Shown here one piece after another: positions 22,433-34,569 of a stretch of 64,000 nucleotides of DNA (position 1 is its first letter; each line of letters opens with the position of its first letter). The notes beneath the pieces were generated by a model. It saw only the letters and a program-made list of their open reading frames with translations. It did not search any database and was not told where the DNA came from. The position numbers and the translations under genes are program-made. Source of the stretch: Platycarya strobilacea (lineage: Eukaryota; Streptophyta; Magnoliopsida; Fagales; Juglandaceae); NCBI GenBank assembly GCA_036898215.1, contig CM072548.1, positions 16,503,730 through 16,567,729 of the forward strand. Reading direction: 5' to 3'.

Positions 22433-23619
22433 TTTGGTTAAACACTTGGTTAACGGTCTCCACCTAGAGTTCTTCCTTCTTAAGGACATTCATGATTCAA
22501 GCAACCAAAAACTCCATAATATTATATCAATCCATCACTGCACCTTCAAACTCCCTACGTCCAATCAAACCCTCAAGAAAGAGATAAGTAATATTAATGT
22601 CAGAAATGGCCCCACAGACAAGTCGGTAGCCATCTCAATCTTCATTTGTCTCCAGTATCTCCTGTCCTCTTCCACCACTTGCTTAGCACGAGGCGCAGCG
22701 CCGCGGCCAACCCTTGATCCATCTTTTTGGCCGTTAACTTGCAACTTGTCCTAGTACCCGTGTTTTTCAACTACTGCTTAGTCCAAACCGCCTGTACCAT
22801 GCCAGGCCAAACTACAATGCTAGATTTCAAAGATCAGTGTGCTGCTTCTGCGTTAGTTTCTCCACTGACCCTTGTTTATGTAGCTTGCTTTCAGCATAGA
22901 TTAATGAACTTTTCTTACCATCCTTTCTTACTACTTCAGTCAATGGTTCCATCCAGCTAAATGAGTAAAGGCAACTTGCATATGAAACCAAGATATATGG
23001 GATTTGTTTCCACATTATGGAAGGAAAAGGGGGCCATGTTTTCGTTTGTACCTCCATTAGCTTTTGGATATGTTTCCGTTAATATATAAAAGGCAATGCT
23101 ATGGGCCCGGCGTTGGGCTCCTTTGCGCACCCATAATGCAATTTTTATTTATTTTTTTACTTTTTTACAATTTTTTTTTACAAAAATAATAAAAAATATA
23201 TGTAGATAAAATATTTTTAGCTTTTTTAATTTTTTAATTTTTTAATTTTTTTAATTTAAAAAATCTCATGAACCCGCCCCCCCCCCCCCTTAGATTTACC
23301 GAATGTATAAAATGAGTTTTTTGATTGAAGAAGAGTATGACACATATATGAAGGGAGTGTGAAGATATCAAAATAAAATCTCTCTTTTTATTCTTTTAAA
23401 CTTTTGAGATAAGTATTGATTTTACAATTTCAAATAGTGCTATATTATTATCACATCAACTAGGTTTACGATGATAGGTATTGTCATGTTTAGATGAGCT
23501 CAAAGACAAAAACAGGTTTTTTGTTATGATTCAGAGAACCAAGTTTTTCTGCCATTCATTGACAAAATTTGTTAGGAAAGAGTCAAGGTTTGTGGCCTCA
23601 ATATTAGCTGGTTTTTTAT
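22433..23619. other. FLS2 upstream region, no gene recognised
   Basis: The frames at 22434-22754 and 22727-22960 show no domain and I treat them as chance. A very T-rich stretch with a run of 13 C (23277-23289) lies at 23130-23300. A W-box core, TTGACT, is on the minus strand at 23581-23586; W-boxes are WRKY-binding sites common in defence promoters. Confidence 0.35.
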
Positions 23620-23626
23620 TATAAAT
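23620..23626 (+). promoter_or_regulatory. TATA box of the FLS2-like gene
   Basis: TATAAAT 61 bases before the predicted ATG, followed by a pyrimidine-rich leader (CTTTCAATTCATCTTCATTC). This fits a short 5' UTR. Position-based call. Confidence 0.5.
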
Positions 23627-23686
23627 GCTTCTTTCAATTCATCTTCATTCTTCCATATATCAGTATCTAGTATTTGATCTATAGCA

Positions 23687-26600
23687 ATGGCATCTAAAGG
23701 TATCAGTTTGGCAATAGTCATAACTTGTGCTATTCTGGTGACTGTTTTATCTGAAGACTCAAACTTAGAAGTTCAGATTGAGGCTTTGAAGGCTTTTAAG
23801 AATTCCATAAGAAGTGATCCATTTGGAGCACTTGAGGACTGGACTGACAACACTCACCACTGCAACTGGTCTGGTATTGCTTGTGACCCTTTATCAAATC
23901 ATGTCATTTCCATTTCTCTGCTTGAGAAGCAGCTCAAAGGTCAAATCACACCATTCCTTGGAAACTTGTCAAGCCTCCAGGTTCTTGATTTAACTTCAAA
24001 TTCTTTCACTGCCCACATTCCAGCTCAGTTGGGACTTTGCTCCCAGCTCTCTCAGCTTGTTCTTTATGCAAATTCTCTTTCAGGTCCAATTCCACCAGAA
24101 CTCGGAAACCTCAATAATCTGCAGTTACTAGATTTAGGGGAAAACTTTCTGAATGGAAATATCCCTGAAAGTATTTGCAACTGCACATCATTGTTAGGAA
24201 TTAGTGTCAATTTTAACAATCTCACTGGCACAATCCCATCAAAGATAGGTAATCTAGCTAACCTTTTGCTTTTGGGTCTGTATGGGAACAATTTGGTTGG
24301 TTCTATCCCTGTCTCCATTGGTAATTTGGAATCTTTGCAAGCTTTAGACCTAAGTCAAAACCAATTCTCTGGAGTAATACCTCATCAGATAGGGAACTTG
24401 TCAAATTTAATGTATCTTCAGTTGTTTGAAAATTCCTTTGTTGGAAAAATACCCTTTGAACTAGGTCTCTGCAAAAAGCTTGTTGGTCTAGAACTATACA
24501 TCAATCAGCTCACTGGAAACATTCCCATTGAGCTTGGAAACTTAGTTCACCTTGAAAGTCTGCATTTGTACAAGAATAGGTTAAATTCTACCATTCCCAC
24601 CTCCTTACTCCAATTGAAAACTTTAACCCGTTTAGGACTGTCAGAGAATGAGTTAACTGGAACAGTACCCCCTGAGATAGGATCATTGAGATCATTGCAA
24701 GTTTTGACCTTACATTCAAATAAGTTAACTGGGGAGATTCCTTCCTCATTGACAGATTTGACAAATCTAACTTACTTGTCTATGGGCTACAATTTCCTCA
24801 CAGGGAAGCTTCCATCGGATATTGGATTGCTTTACAATTTGAAGAACCTGACCTTGAACTCCAACCTTCTTGAGGGATCCATTCCATCTAGTATCATCAA
24901 CTGCACCCATCTTCTAGTCCTAAATTTATTTTCTAACAAAATAACAGGTAAAATTCCTCAGGGCTTCGGGCAGTTGCAAAATCTTACTCACCTAGTGCTT
25001 TCTATCAATAAAATGTCAGGGGAAATCCCGAATGACCTCTTCAATTGCTCGCATATTCAAACTTTAGATTTGTCACAGAACAATTTTAGTGGACCGCTAA
25101 AGCCAGGTGTTGGCAAGCTTTCTAATCTCCAATTATTGCAAGCCCATACAAATTCATTCACAGGGCCAATCCCACCTGAGATTGGCAATTTAAGTCAACT
25201 TTTCAGCCTATCACTTGGTGGAAATAGATTTTCAGGCCTAGTTCCATCAGAATTATGTAATCTTTCTCTCCTTCAAGGGCTGTACCTGAATGACAACGCT
25301 CTAGAGGGTGCAATACCTGATAAAATATATGATCTGAGACAGCTTAGTGAGCTTGGGCTCATGTTGAATAGGTTGGAGGGTCCCATTCCGGATTCAGTTT
25401 CAAAACTTCAGCAGCTCTCATATCTAAACCTCCATGGCAACATGCTTAATGGGTCCATTCCAAGAAGACTGGGGCATCTTAATCGGCTGATGACTTTGGA
25501 TCTCTCCCACAACCATCTCACAGGATCAATACCTGCATCTGTGATCACAAGTATGAAAGGCATGCAGAGATATCTGAACTTGTCATACAATTTCTTGGAT
25601 GGAACTCTTCCAGATGAGCTTGGCATGCTGGAAATGGTACAGGCTATTGAAATCTCAAACAATAATCTTTCTGGGATCATTCCTAAAACACTAAGTGGCT
25701 GCAGAAATTTGTTCTCTCTTGATCTGTCAGGGAACAAACTTTCTGGTCCAATTCCAGCTGAAGCTTTTTTTCAAATGTATACGCTTACTAGATTAAACCT
25801 TTCGAGGAATAATTTAGATGGCGGAATCCCTGAAGACCTAGCAAGTCTAAAGCTCCTCAACTCTCTGGACCTTTCTCACAATCAGTTGAAGGGCATTATT
25901 CCTGAGAGCTTTTCTAATCTTTCCTCCTTGAAACATCTGAACCTTTCTTTCAATAAACTTGAAGGTCATGTTCCAGACACTGGAATCTTTCAACACATCA
26001 ACACTTCCAATCTGATGGGAAACCCAGATCTATGCGGAAGTGAATTCCTCAAGTCCTGCAGACAGACGACTTCACATCAGCTATCCAAGACGACTGTGTT
26101 AATTCTTGTGGTACTTGGATCTATATCTCTATTTTTGCTTCTTGTGTTTGGATTTATAATCCTCAAATGGCATACCAAATTACGCAAATCAAAAGGGGTT
26201 GAAAATCCTGAATCAGATAATTACACGCCATCATTGATCCTCGAGAGGTTTGAAACAAGGGAATTAGAAAATGCTACCAATTTCTTTGATGAAAACAACA
26301 TTATCGGATCCAGCAGTTTGAGCACTGTGTACAAGGGTCGACTAGAAGATGGGAGGATCATAGCTGTGAAAAAGCTGAATTTGCATCAGTTCTCTGAAGA
26401 ATCTGATAAGTGTTTCAATAGAGAGATCAACACCCTGAAACAACTGCGGCATAGGAATTTGGTGAAGGTTCTTGGCTATGCTTGGGAGAGTAGAAAGCTA
26501 AAGGCCTTAGTTCTGGAATATATGGAGAATGGGAACTTGGATACCATTATTCATGACCCTAATGTGGAACAATCGAGGTGGAATTTGTCAGAGAGAATCA

Positions 26601-27368
26601 GAGTTTTCATTTCCATTGCAACTGGGTTGGACTACTTGCATTCTGGTTATGATTTCCCTATAGTTCATTGCGACATGAAGCCTTCTAACATTCTTCTGGA
26701 TGAAGATTGGGAGGCCCATGTGAGCGACTTTGGAACTGCTCGAATCTTAGGTGTTCACCTTGAAGATGGAAGCAGCCTTTCCTCCTCATCAGCATTTGAG
26801 GGCACTATTGGCTACTTGGCACCAGGTAACTCCTTCTAGCCCTTTATAACATTCGAAGTTTATCCCCCATTCTTCTTCCTATCAATCTGAAAAGAGCGAG
26901 ATTTTACTAGTTACTTATTATTTATTTTATATCTTAACAATCTCCTTATTATGAACTCTAAAGAAAACAGCATTTCTAAGTTCCTACTAAACTGAATACG
27001 ACATGTTTGTTTTGTTACCAGAGTTTGCGTATATGACAAAAGTCAGTACCAAAGTAGACATATTTAGCTTTGGCACAATTGTCATGGAGTTTCTAACAAA
27101 ACGAAGGCCAACGAGACTGACAGAAGAGGATGGATTGCCGATCAGCTTGAGGCAACTGGTGGAAAAAGCTCTTCAAAATGGAATGAAGGAGGAGGGTATT
27201 CATCACATTCTGGACCCCATGCTCGTGCAGAATATCGGTAAGGAGCATGAGGAATTGCAGGAGGAGCTACTAAAACTAGCATTGTTTTGCACCCACCCAA
27301 ATCCTGAGGATCGACCCAACATAAATGACGTTTTGTCTATTCTTTTGAAGCTTAGCAAGCGCATGTAG
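23687..27368 (+). CDS. FLS2: LRR receptor-like serine/threonine kinase, FLS2-like (flagellin receptor)
   Basis: Exons 23687-26825 and 27022-27368, intron 26826-27021 (CCAG/GTAACT...TTACCAG). Together they give 3486 nt and 1161 aa, close to Arabidopsis FLS2. In order: signal peptide 1-22; LRR N-cap with C59 and C66; about 28 leucine-rich repeats to about residue 780; a C-cap with the two cysteines of NPDLCGSEFLKSC; a membrane helix at about 801-828; a cytoplasmic kinase with P-loop IIGSSSLSTVYKG, K895, HCD catalytic loop (C995-D996, so non-RD, as expected for immune receptors) and DFG at 1014. The join gives GTIGYLAP/EFAYM, the sequence expected for FLS2. Known role: plasma-membrane binding of bacterial flagellin peptide flg22, BAK1 association and onset of pattern-triggered immunity. 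All catalytic residues look intact. Ligand specificity cannot be proven from sequence alone; a close FLS2 paralogue is the alternative. Confidence 0.92.
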
Positions 27369-27392
27369 CATCAAAACAATTGTTAGTATCTG

Positions 27393-27500
27393 TACTACAA
27401 AAAAACTGTTTATTTGTAACCATATATTTTCTACTAAAATGAGTTTGTTTTCGTTATAAATAGTCATTATCGTCAAAAATAATCTTTCACAAATACTCGT
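27393..27500 (+). repeat. CACTA-like terminal fragment in the FLS2 3' flank
   Basis: Starts TACTACAAAAAAACTGTTTA, close to the CACTACAAGAAAA terminus of plant CACTA elements. A similar start lies at 31939, and an inverted one ends at 51839. It begins 25 bases after the FLS2 stop, so it would lie in the 3' UTR. Short and diverged; tentative. Confidence 0.35.
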
Positions 27501-28104
27501 TTTTCTTTTACTCTCTTGTTCATCAAGATTATAACAATGATTTGCAATAAAAGTTAAAACTCTGATGCTGTTGCCCCTTGGATAACAGAAAGGGTCTGCA
27601 TGCTGAATGAGTGCAATATCATCAGCCCTGCATGTATGCCAGCTTATATTAGCATTATAGCTTGATCCTCACATTACTGTTTGATTGGTCGTTACAATGA
27701 AATCCTTTAACTTTTTGTTTATGTATTTTATTTTACAAAAGTTAAGGTTCAAACGAGTTTTGTTCGTATTTGGAAAATAGATAGATATATAAAGTGGACC
27801 TTATAAAATTCACTAATCATCATTTAATGCAATCCAAGAAATTCAAGTTTGAGCAAGTTCACGAAATAATTTTTTCAGGGTTATCACATTTTTAGGGCGG
27901 ATTCTTGGGCATATATATATATATATATATAGTGGAAAGATAATATATAAGTAATAAGAGAGAGAATATATGAAGCATGCTGACGTTCATATTCAAAGTG
28001 ATCATAGTTTTTTATAATAGAAATGCAAAAAAAAAAAAAAGTGCATTACAGGTTCAAAAAAGCAATACGTAACATGGTGTGGCTTTGGCTTTTTAAACTA
28101 AAAA

Positions 28105-28275
28105 TTCTACACATCAGATTACTATATCACTTTCATTCCACTTATAAGATACAATACATTTATTACTATTACATAATTTTTTATTGAGTGATTATTTATT
28201 ATTTAATGATGATAAATATGTTATATCTTACATAATAAGATGAAAGTAGAATGAAAATATAGTGTATAGCATTAC
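28105..28275. mobile_element. Small inverted-repeat MITE
   Basis: The left arm CTATATCACTTTCATTCCAC followed by TTATAAGATACAATACATTT is mirrored on the right by TTATATCTTACATAATAAGA and TGAAAGTAGAATGAAAATAT. The two halves form an imperfect hairpin over most of about 170 bases. Exact ends and target duplication are not clear. Confidence 0.45.
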
Positions 28276-28779
28276 TCATCTTTAAATTATTAGAAAAAGA
28301 TGATTATTATACTCATAAAAGGATTACATAAATATAATTTCACAAATTGAGGTGACTCCATGTGAGTCATCAGATCTGTATTATAATAAAATTAATTTTA
28401 CAATCTAACAGACTATATTAAAACACATTAATTTATGAAATTATTTTTTATATAACCATTTTTTGATTAAAGTATTTTTCTTAGAAAAAAAAACTTTTTT
28501 TGCATGATAGTTTACGTACTATACTCACAAGTTTTCCATTCAAGTCATGTGGATGAATTAGTTAGGTACAACAAAAGGTAATTCTTAAAACAACAATGCT
28601 GCATATTGTTATGGATTGTATAAATACCCAGCAATCACTTTGAAAAAGAGTGAGATTTACTATTAAAAAAGTTAATTTTTTTTTTATATGCGTTTCACAA
28701 TCGGCGTTGACGCATTTCACGATTGCAAATATCATTTCTTTTCTTAAAATGAGTTATATAGGGAAAATGCTGCAAATTT

Positions 28780-28945
28780 CAATTCAGGATTTTGGGGGAT
28801 GGTGGCTAGGAATTTTGGGGGACAACTAATGAGGGCTAGGGATTTTGGGGGATAATGATTGGGGATCTAGGGGACGATGGCTAGGGATTTGGGGGGAAGA
28901 CTAGCGAGGGCTATAGATTTGGGGCATTCAGGTTAAGGGACGATA
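28780..28945 (+). repeat. G-rich minisatellite
   Basis: Five to six imperfect units of about 25-30 bases built on GGCTAGGGATTTTGGGGGA. The plus strand carries repeated runs of three to six G within short distances, so G-quadruplex formation is plausible. There is no coding frame. Confidence 0.7.
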
Positions 28946-29884
28946 GCTGGTAAGACTTCAATAGTTGAAAGGCATATGAGAGCTAGGGGCTTTTTAGTTG
29001 GACGCAATGTTTATTTCCATTAATGAAATGCTACGTTCCATTAATGAATTGCATTGCAGTCCATAGATGCCAATTGCAAATAGAAATATTCATTAGCAAA
29101 ACATATGGAATTTATATAGACCAAATTTCTCAATTTTCAATAATATATGTAAATTTATTTTTCTTTTTTATCATTCTTTTTTACTTAACTAAAATAAATA
29201 TAAAATTATAATAATTTGAAAGATCCTATTAATAATTACTATATTAGGAATTAATTATTGTCTTTGTTAGTACGTAGTGATCTATAACACATCCTTTTAT
29301 TCATATCTTGATAGAAAATTTTGGTCACGCATGCACTATATATGTTATGGGGGACCTAGGATTTGGTCCAATACAACGTGATTCTTGTTTTGTTTTGATT
29401 TTTTGATAACCATTTGTAATATGAATTAACTAGAAAGTAGTTCTTCGAGTTCTTGATCCTATAAATAGTTTTTTAATCAAGAAATTCTTTTTGGTGGTAA
29501 AAGAGGATCTCATTAATAAATGAGGGTAAAAGAGGAAAAAATATTATTTTAAAAAAAATATATATATTATTAGAATTTTAAAATTTTTTTAAACGAAGCA
29601 TACATTGCAGTTCTCATTTGAAGTCTATATGTAGCATTGCTCTTTTTAACCATCAATAATTACAGTGAATATGTAATATAAGTAGTCCATTGAATTGCCA
29701 CTCAAAAGCTTTTATTCTTTTGCCAACATCCTTTAGATTAATTAGCAAGATCTTGGTTAATTTCTCACTAAGAGAACCAAGCATCAAATCCTCCCTCCCC
29801 CATGTGTTTATATATATATATATATATATATATATGTAACTTGTGCTATAATAATAATGATGATATATAATATTGATGATAGTA

Positions 29885-30010
29885 CTGCTCCGCTAGACAA
29901 AGCAAATGCCGGCTAAAGAAATATCGAATGAAACAGATGAGCTCGGAAATAGAATAATAATGGCATTCATTATATTAGTACAAGTAATTCACATTTAGTG
30001 CATGCTCTTC
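29885..30010 (-). repeat. Duplicate of the LHCB1 3' flank (copy 2)
   Basis: Shares, in order, CGCTAGACAAAGCAAATGCC, GAATGAAACAGATGAG, GGAAATAGAATAATAATGGC, ATTCATTATATTAGTACAAG and TTCACATTTAGTG with 30305-30440, the stretch just downstream of the LHCB1 stop codon. No LHCB coding sequence is attached to this copy. Confidence 0.75.
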
Positions 30011-30518
30011 TTCAACGTATCCAAATTCCAAAAACACATCGGTCTTTTACGCAAATCTCTTATAATTAAATACAATTTACAATTCAAATTAAGCCACAGT
30101 TAAATAACTTCATGATCTCGGATTATTGTAAATAGAATTAAAAAATAAAATAAAAATATTATTGACCGTTTTCGTACACTATTATAATAATAATAATAAT
30201 TAATTAATTAATTAATTAATTATTAAATAATAAAGACGAGCGCCACAAACAAGGTGGCTTATGCTATTATAATAATAATAATATATAATAATAAATGACG
30301 ATAGGTTCTGCTAGACAAAGCAAATTCCAATTGAAGGAAATGTTGAATGAAGCAGATGAGATTGGAAATGGAATAATAATTGGCATTCATCATATTAGTA
30401 GTACAAGTAGTTCACATTTAGTGCTCTTCTTCAAACTAATTTACATCACTGATCTCAAATTCACACTCAATTTGTTGGAAAATAATTTCATGGGGGTCAC
30501 CACAACATAATTTGTTGC

Positions 30519-31313
30519 TCATTTTCCAGGGACGAAGTTGGTTGCATAGGCCCAGGCATTGTTGTTCACGGGGTCGGCAAGGTGGTCGGCGAGGTTTTCC
30601 AAGGGTCCCTTTCCGGTAACAATGGCTTGCACAAAGAATCCGAACATGGAGAACATGGCCAATCTTCCATTCTTGAGCTCCTTCACCTTCAGCTCAGCAA
30701 AAGCCTCTGGGTCATCAGCAAGGCCTAAGGGATCAAAGCTTCCACCTGGGTAAATTGGATCAGTCACTTCACCCAAGGGTCCCCCAGCAATACGGTAACC
30801 CTCAACAGCACCCATCAAGATAACTTGGGTGGCCCAGATGGCCAGAATGCTTTGTGCATGGACCAAGCTTGGGTTACCCAAGTAGTCAAGGCCACCCTCG
30901 CTGAAAATTTGGGCTCCAGCCTTAAACCACACGGCCTCTCCGAACTTGACTCCATTACGGGCCAAGAGCTCGGGGAAAACGCATCCAAGGGCTCCAAGCA
31001 TGGCCCACCTAGAGTGGATGACTTCAAGTTCCCTGTTTTTGGCAAAGGTTTCTGGGTCAGCTGATAACCCAGCAGTGTCCCAACCATAATCGCCGGGAAA
31101 TTCTCCGGTAAGGTAAGATGGAGGCTCACCAGATAATGGGCCCAAATACTTGACACGGTCTGGACCATACCATGGACTTCCCGATGAAACAGACCTGGAG
31201 GCAGCTTTCCTCATGGTGATGCGTCCAACACCGAGCTCGGGAGTGGATGGAGAAAGCTTGACTGCCTTGCCGGCGAGTGATGGAGAAGAGAGAGCCATTG
31301 TTGAAGCAGCCAT
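30519..31313 (-). CDS. LHCB1: Light-harvesting chlorophyll a/b-binding protein of photosystem II, LHCB1 type
   Basis: A single 264-aa frame with no intron, as usual for LHCB1. A chloroplast transit peptide covers about residues 1-34 (MAASTMALSSPSLAGKAVKL...). The mature start is probably R35, after M34. WYGPDR (48-53) is the trimerisation motif and GEFPGDYGWDTAGLSADPE follows. Helix B has ELEVIHSRWAML and helix A ELKVKELKNGRLAMF, whose Glu/His/Asn residues ligate chlorophyll. The C-terminus NNAWAYATNFVPGK is intact. It forms LHCII trimers in the thylakoid that harvest light for PSII and migrate in state transitions. Unlike many LHCB1 proteins, mature position 3 is Ala (A37), not Thr or Ser. 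The N-terminal sequence and the absence of introns favour LHCB1 over LHCB2. Confidence 0.97.
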   Translation of the reverse strand: MAASTMALSSPSLAGKAVKLSPSTPELGVGRITMRKAASRSVSSGSPWYGPDRVKYLGPLSGEPPSYLTGEFPGDYGWDTAGLSADPETFAKNRELEVIHSRWAMLGALGCVFPELLARNGVKFGEAVWFKAGAQIFSEGGLDYLGNPSLVHAQSILAIWATQVILMGAVEGYRIAGGPLGEVTDPIYPGGSFDPLGLADDPEAFAELKVKELKNGRLAMFSMFGFFVQAIVTGKGPLENLADHLADPVNNNAWAYATNFVPGK

Positions 31314-31394
31314 TGATGTAAATTGTAAAGAATAGTGTAAGAAACAACAATGGGAGGGAGGTAGTGATGGGTATTTGTGTTGGAGCTTGATGAG

Positions 31395-31405
31395 TTTTAT
31401 AAATA
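31395..31405 (-). promoter_or_regulatory. TATA box of LHCB1
   Basis: TATTTATAAAA on the minus strand, 82 bases before the ATG. Further upstream lie an I-box GATAAG (31436-31441) with other GATA motifs nearby and a CCAAT box near 31465. This grouping is typical of light-regulated CAB promoters. Confidence 0.65.
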
Positions 31406-31469
31406 CGGGTTGGGTGGGGAAGGAAGCTAGGAGTCCTTATCTTTGAAGATCAATATCTGTATTCCCATT

Positions 31470-32734
31470 GGCTGTCACACTTTCGGATTTTAATTCTCTT
31501 TGTCCACTTGGTTCCCTCTGTATCACTTAGCCCGTTGATTACTTCTTGTCCAATAAACGATTGCCACTTGTATTACACATAGATACCATAATCCACGCAA
31601 GTAGGAAATCCATCAGACACGTTACAAGAACCACTTACGTGGATTCCCTAGATTTTCAAAGCTAAGATAAGACTGGTTTTAGCCTGAACTGTATTTTTGG
31701 CAAAAACATTAACCCTTGACGTTATGTTTGCTGAATTAAGGTCATACTGAATTCACCTTTTTTTTTCTTCAGCCCATTTATTAAAGAAAAATTATATTTA
31801 TAAATAATGGAGTGTGAGAGTGTTGCTTAATCTCCTTAAAAAATGAATAAATATGAATTTACATAAAATAATAATAATTTTTTAATAATAAACTCTTCCC
31901 TTTTTAAATATGATTATATGAGGTTTGCACATTTTACGTACTACAAAAAAATTACTTATTTGCAATCAGTTAATTCTAATATAATGATTATTGACAATTA
32001 AATGAGTCGCAAATAATCTTTTTATTGGAAATAATATATTTTTTTATAATGATGAATAGCATTACTCTTTTTTTAATTATTTAATATGAGTACCAACAAA
32101 TATTGATTACTTCACATGACTGAACTAGTGTTTATATTATGAAACTTCTATTTACAAAAATGATTGGGAGTAACTATATTCAGAGTACTCTCACTTTCAC
32201 ATAAGCAATAAATATATTACTGTTCATATGAGAATGAATGTTCTGAATGTAGTTGCTTTCTAACAGTACTCTTCTAATTATCATATTTTTATATGGGATT
32301 GAATGCTAAAGTATAATGAATGATAGGTAATTTATCAACAATATACTACTATATTAAAAATGATAAGAGAATGATGTCATGATACTATTTATTATTGTGG
32401 GATTAATTATAGTTATAAAAAAAAAATCAAAACACCAATGTTTTCATCATTATAATTTATGAACTACTCGAACTTCGGACTTGGAAAATTGATTTTTATT
32501 TTCTAAACTATGGTAAAGGTCACCACCTTATGACGTGTTAGTTCATTTTCTTCCATTTTTACTGCCACAAGCTTACATGATATTATGCTGATTTTTAACA
32601 ATTTAGTTTGAGTCTTCACTCTTTATTTTATAGAAATTTTCCACAGGGTGATTTTTACATGAGTACACATAACTAGTTATGTGTAGCTTTACAGGGCATA
32701 GCTGCTTCTGACAGTAAATCTTTTACAATCATGC

Positions 32735-32782
<48 letters not shown>

Positions 32783-33779
32783 CACAACACAACATGCATA
32801 GAATATTTTAAATATACAGACAAAATAAAAAGAATAATTATTCTTGTAATCTATATTTACAGACTATATTACAAGCCTATGTAAAACGGCACTCTAGTCT
32901 TATGAATAAATAAAAATAGTTTTCGAAATATTTAGAGTTTTTAATTTGTAAAATATGAATACTTTAATTAATTTTATTCTAAAATTAAGATTTTTTTTAT
33001 CTGTTTATTACTTGGACTACAAATGAGTTTATAAAAATAGAGTGTATATAATATTTCCCAAACAAAAATATCGGATATACACTCAAACTAACATAATTTC
33101 ATATTGTAGAATAGATCCACTTTATAATAAATGTATATCACATGGGAATATATTTTTGTAAAAGCTCTTACAATTTATTATAATACATTTGATTCCTAAA
33201 CTCGTTATATCATAAAGAATATCTAATAAACCGCAGCCGAATATAATTTGATTTTCTTAATTTCTCTTTGTAAGAGAAGTGATATAGCCGCAAAGAGATC
33301 ATAAAAAATTAAATATTTAAATTGATAGAATTTTATATGATATGTTAGATCTACTTTGTAAAAAAAAATAGTTTTACAATCTAACATATGTATTACATCA
33401 AATTACATTAATTTAGAGATTTAATTTTATAAGATATCTTTATGACTAAAACATTTCTTTGCCTTCTATATCAACGTAAATTTCGAGTAGTACTGCCTAG
33501 CTAGCTCCTTGGATCGAATCCAGAGTTGTTGACTCGCTCGCAAATTAATTAATTGAGTGAATTTCCATCTATCTCGCTTTGGAGCTTAGAAGAACTGAAG
33601 AATTTAATTAAGTTGGGATGTTTCATGAGTTATATGGCCAATATATATGGTGCAAGAAGTGATCCCTGAAGAGCAAAAGTAGTAGTGGTGGTGAAGAGAA
33701 TCATGAGGAGTGAATTAGAAGAGTAGATCAGAATATCAGAGAGGGGGCTGAGTTGGGGCTCTCTGTTGGTTCTGATCCT

Positions 33780-33780
<1 letters not shown>
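31470..33780. other. Intergenic upstream of LHCB1
   Basis: No gene recognised. An ACGTGG G-box-like motif lies near 31636-31643. A CACTA-like start (TACTACAAAAAAATT) is at 31939. A long AT microsatellite (32739-32779) and a small hairpin MITE (32168-32258) are present. The rest is AT-rich without structure I can name. Confidence 0.45.
32168..32258. mobile_element. Very small hairpin MITE
   Basis: AGTAACTATATTCAGAGTAC on the left pairs with the inverse of the right end, AGCAACTACATTCAGAACAT. The arms run on through TTTCACATAAGCAATAAATA-like sequence, so the roughly 90 bases are almost all stem. No target duplication was identified. Confidence 0.5.
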
Positions 33781-33781
<1 letters not shown>

Positions 33782-33822
<41 letters not shown>

Positions 33823-33855
33823 TGTGTGTGTGCGTGTGTGTGTGTGTGTGTGTGG
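33782..33855. repeat. Compound (TA)n-(GT)n microsatellite
   Basis: About 19 TA units followed directly by about 16 GT units with a few interruptions (GCGTG, TGCGTG). The open frame across it (YIYIYIY...CVCVCV) is only a translation of the repeat. Confidence 0.95.
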
Positions 33856-34569
33856 TTGGGGTTGTTGGGAGACTGGAGTGTTCAGTAGTTGGAGTTGTTG
33901 GTGTCGAGACTGGGGATAATGGTGAGCTAGCTTGTGCTGATAAAATGGATTAGATTACTAAGAAATGCCAGGGAGACAAGCTTCAAATACGTAAGGTTTT
34001 TATTAAAAAAAGAGTCCGACCAAGAAACAGTGCATATCTTATACTTTTTTGTACATGATAAAGTTCACTTTTTTATAAGACCTATGGAGAGTTCGTACAT
34101 TTTTAGTTAGTATGTTTCATTATTATTCTAGATTATTTTGGGTTGCCTTTGGCAGCTTTGCCTTGAGAAATGAAATTGTAAGAAAGGGACACCCATAGTG
34201 GGCATCCCTTCACCTCCTCTTGGAGGTTGTAAAGTGGCTCTTAAATCACTTCATGAGCATAATGGTCGGTCAAAAATTACGTTTAGAAAGGCTATTTATA
34301 TGGCATCTCCCTCTCTTAGATAGACACGGCATATAGAAATCACAAACGCTCTCTCAAATGATTCTCTCTAATCTCAACATCTAGGCTATAAAACTTGTGA
34401 ATGTTACTTTGGTGTTACCACAAAGTGCACTCTACTATCGATGTGAGATTTTGGAGGAACGGCGATATTGGAAAATCCGTGGACCAACCTCACTAAATCT
34501 GAGATATTTCCTACGAGGTGATATTGCTTCCGCATTGTACTTTGATCTAGTATTTCTAATAGAAATTAA
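33856..34569. other. Intergenic, nothing firmly recognised
   Basis: Contains a stretch (about 34190-34400) with CACCTCCTCTTGGAGGTTG and TCTCTCTAATCTCAACATCTAGG that vaguely resembles the end of an LTR, but no paired LTR or border is seen. The overlapping open frames at 34397-34651 and 34435-34632 lack domains. Confidence 0.3.

Larger units (their letters stand above)
27501..30290. other. Intergenic between FLS2 and LHCB1
   Basis: No gene recognised. It holds AT microsatellites (27911-27930, 29809-29835), a TAAT-type microsatellite (30184-30232), a hairpin MITE, a G-rich minisatellite and a duplicated LHCB1 3' flank, listed separately. The rest is AT-rich with no clear structure. Confidence 0.5.

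Noticed and set aside
22434..22960. Overlapping frames upstream of FLS2
   Set aside because: No domains, no splice structure and no start context; composition is like the surrounding intergenic DNA.
24064..25737. Minus-strand frames inside FLS2
   Set aside because: Shadows of the leucine-rich repeats on the coding strand; the repeat period alone produces them.
26826..26839. FLS2 ending at the stop after GYLAPGNSF
   Set aside because: This reads into an intron. Splicing at 26825/27022 restores APEFAYM and the rest of the kinase, in agreement with the family.
33753..33953. Open frame with a YIYIYIY and CVCVCV repeat
   Set aside because: It is a translation of the (TA)n-(GT)n microsatellite with no domain on either side.
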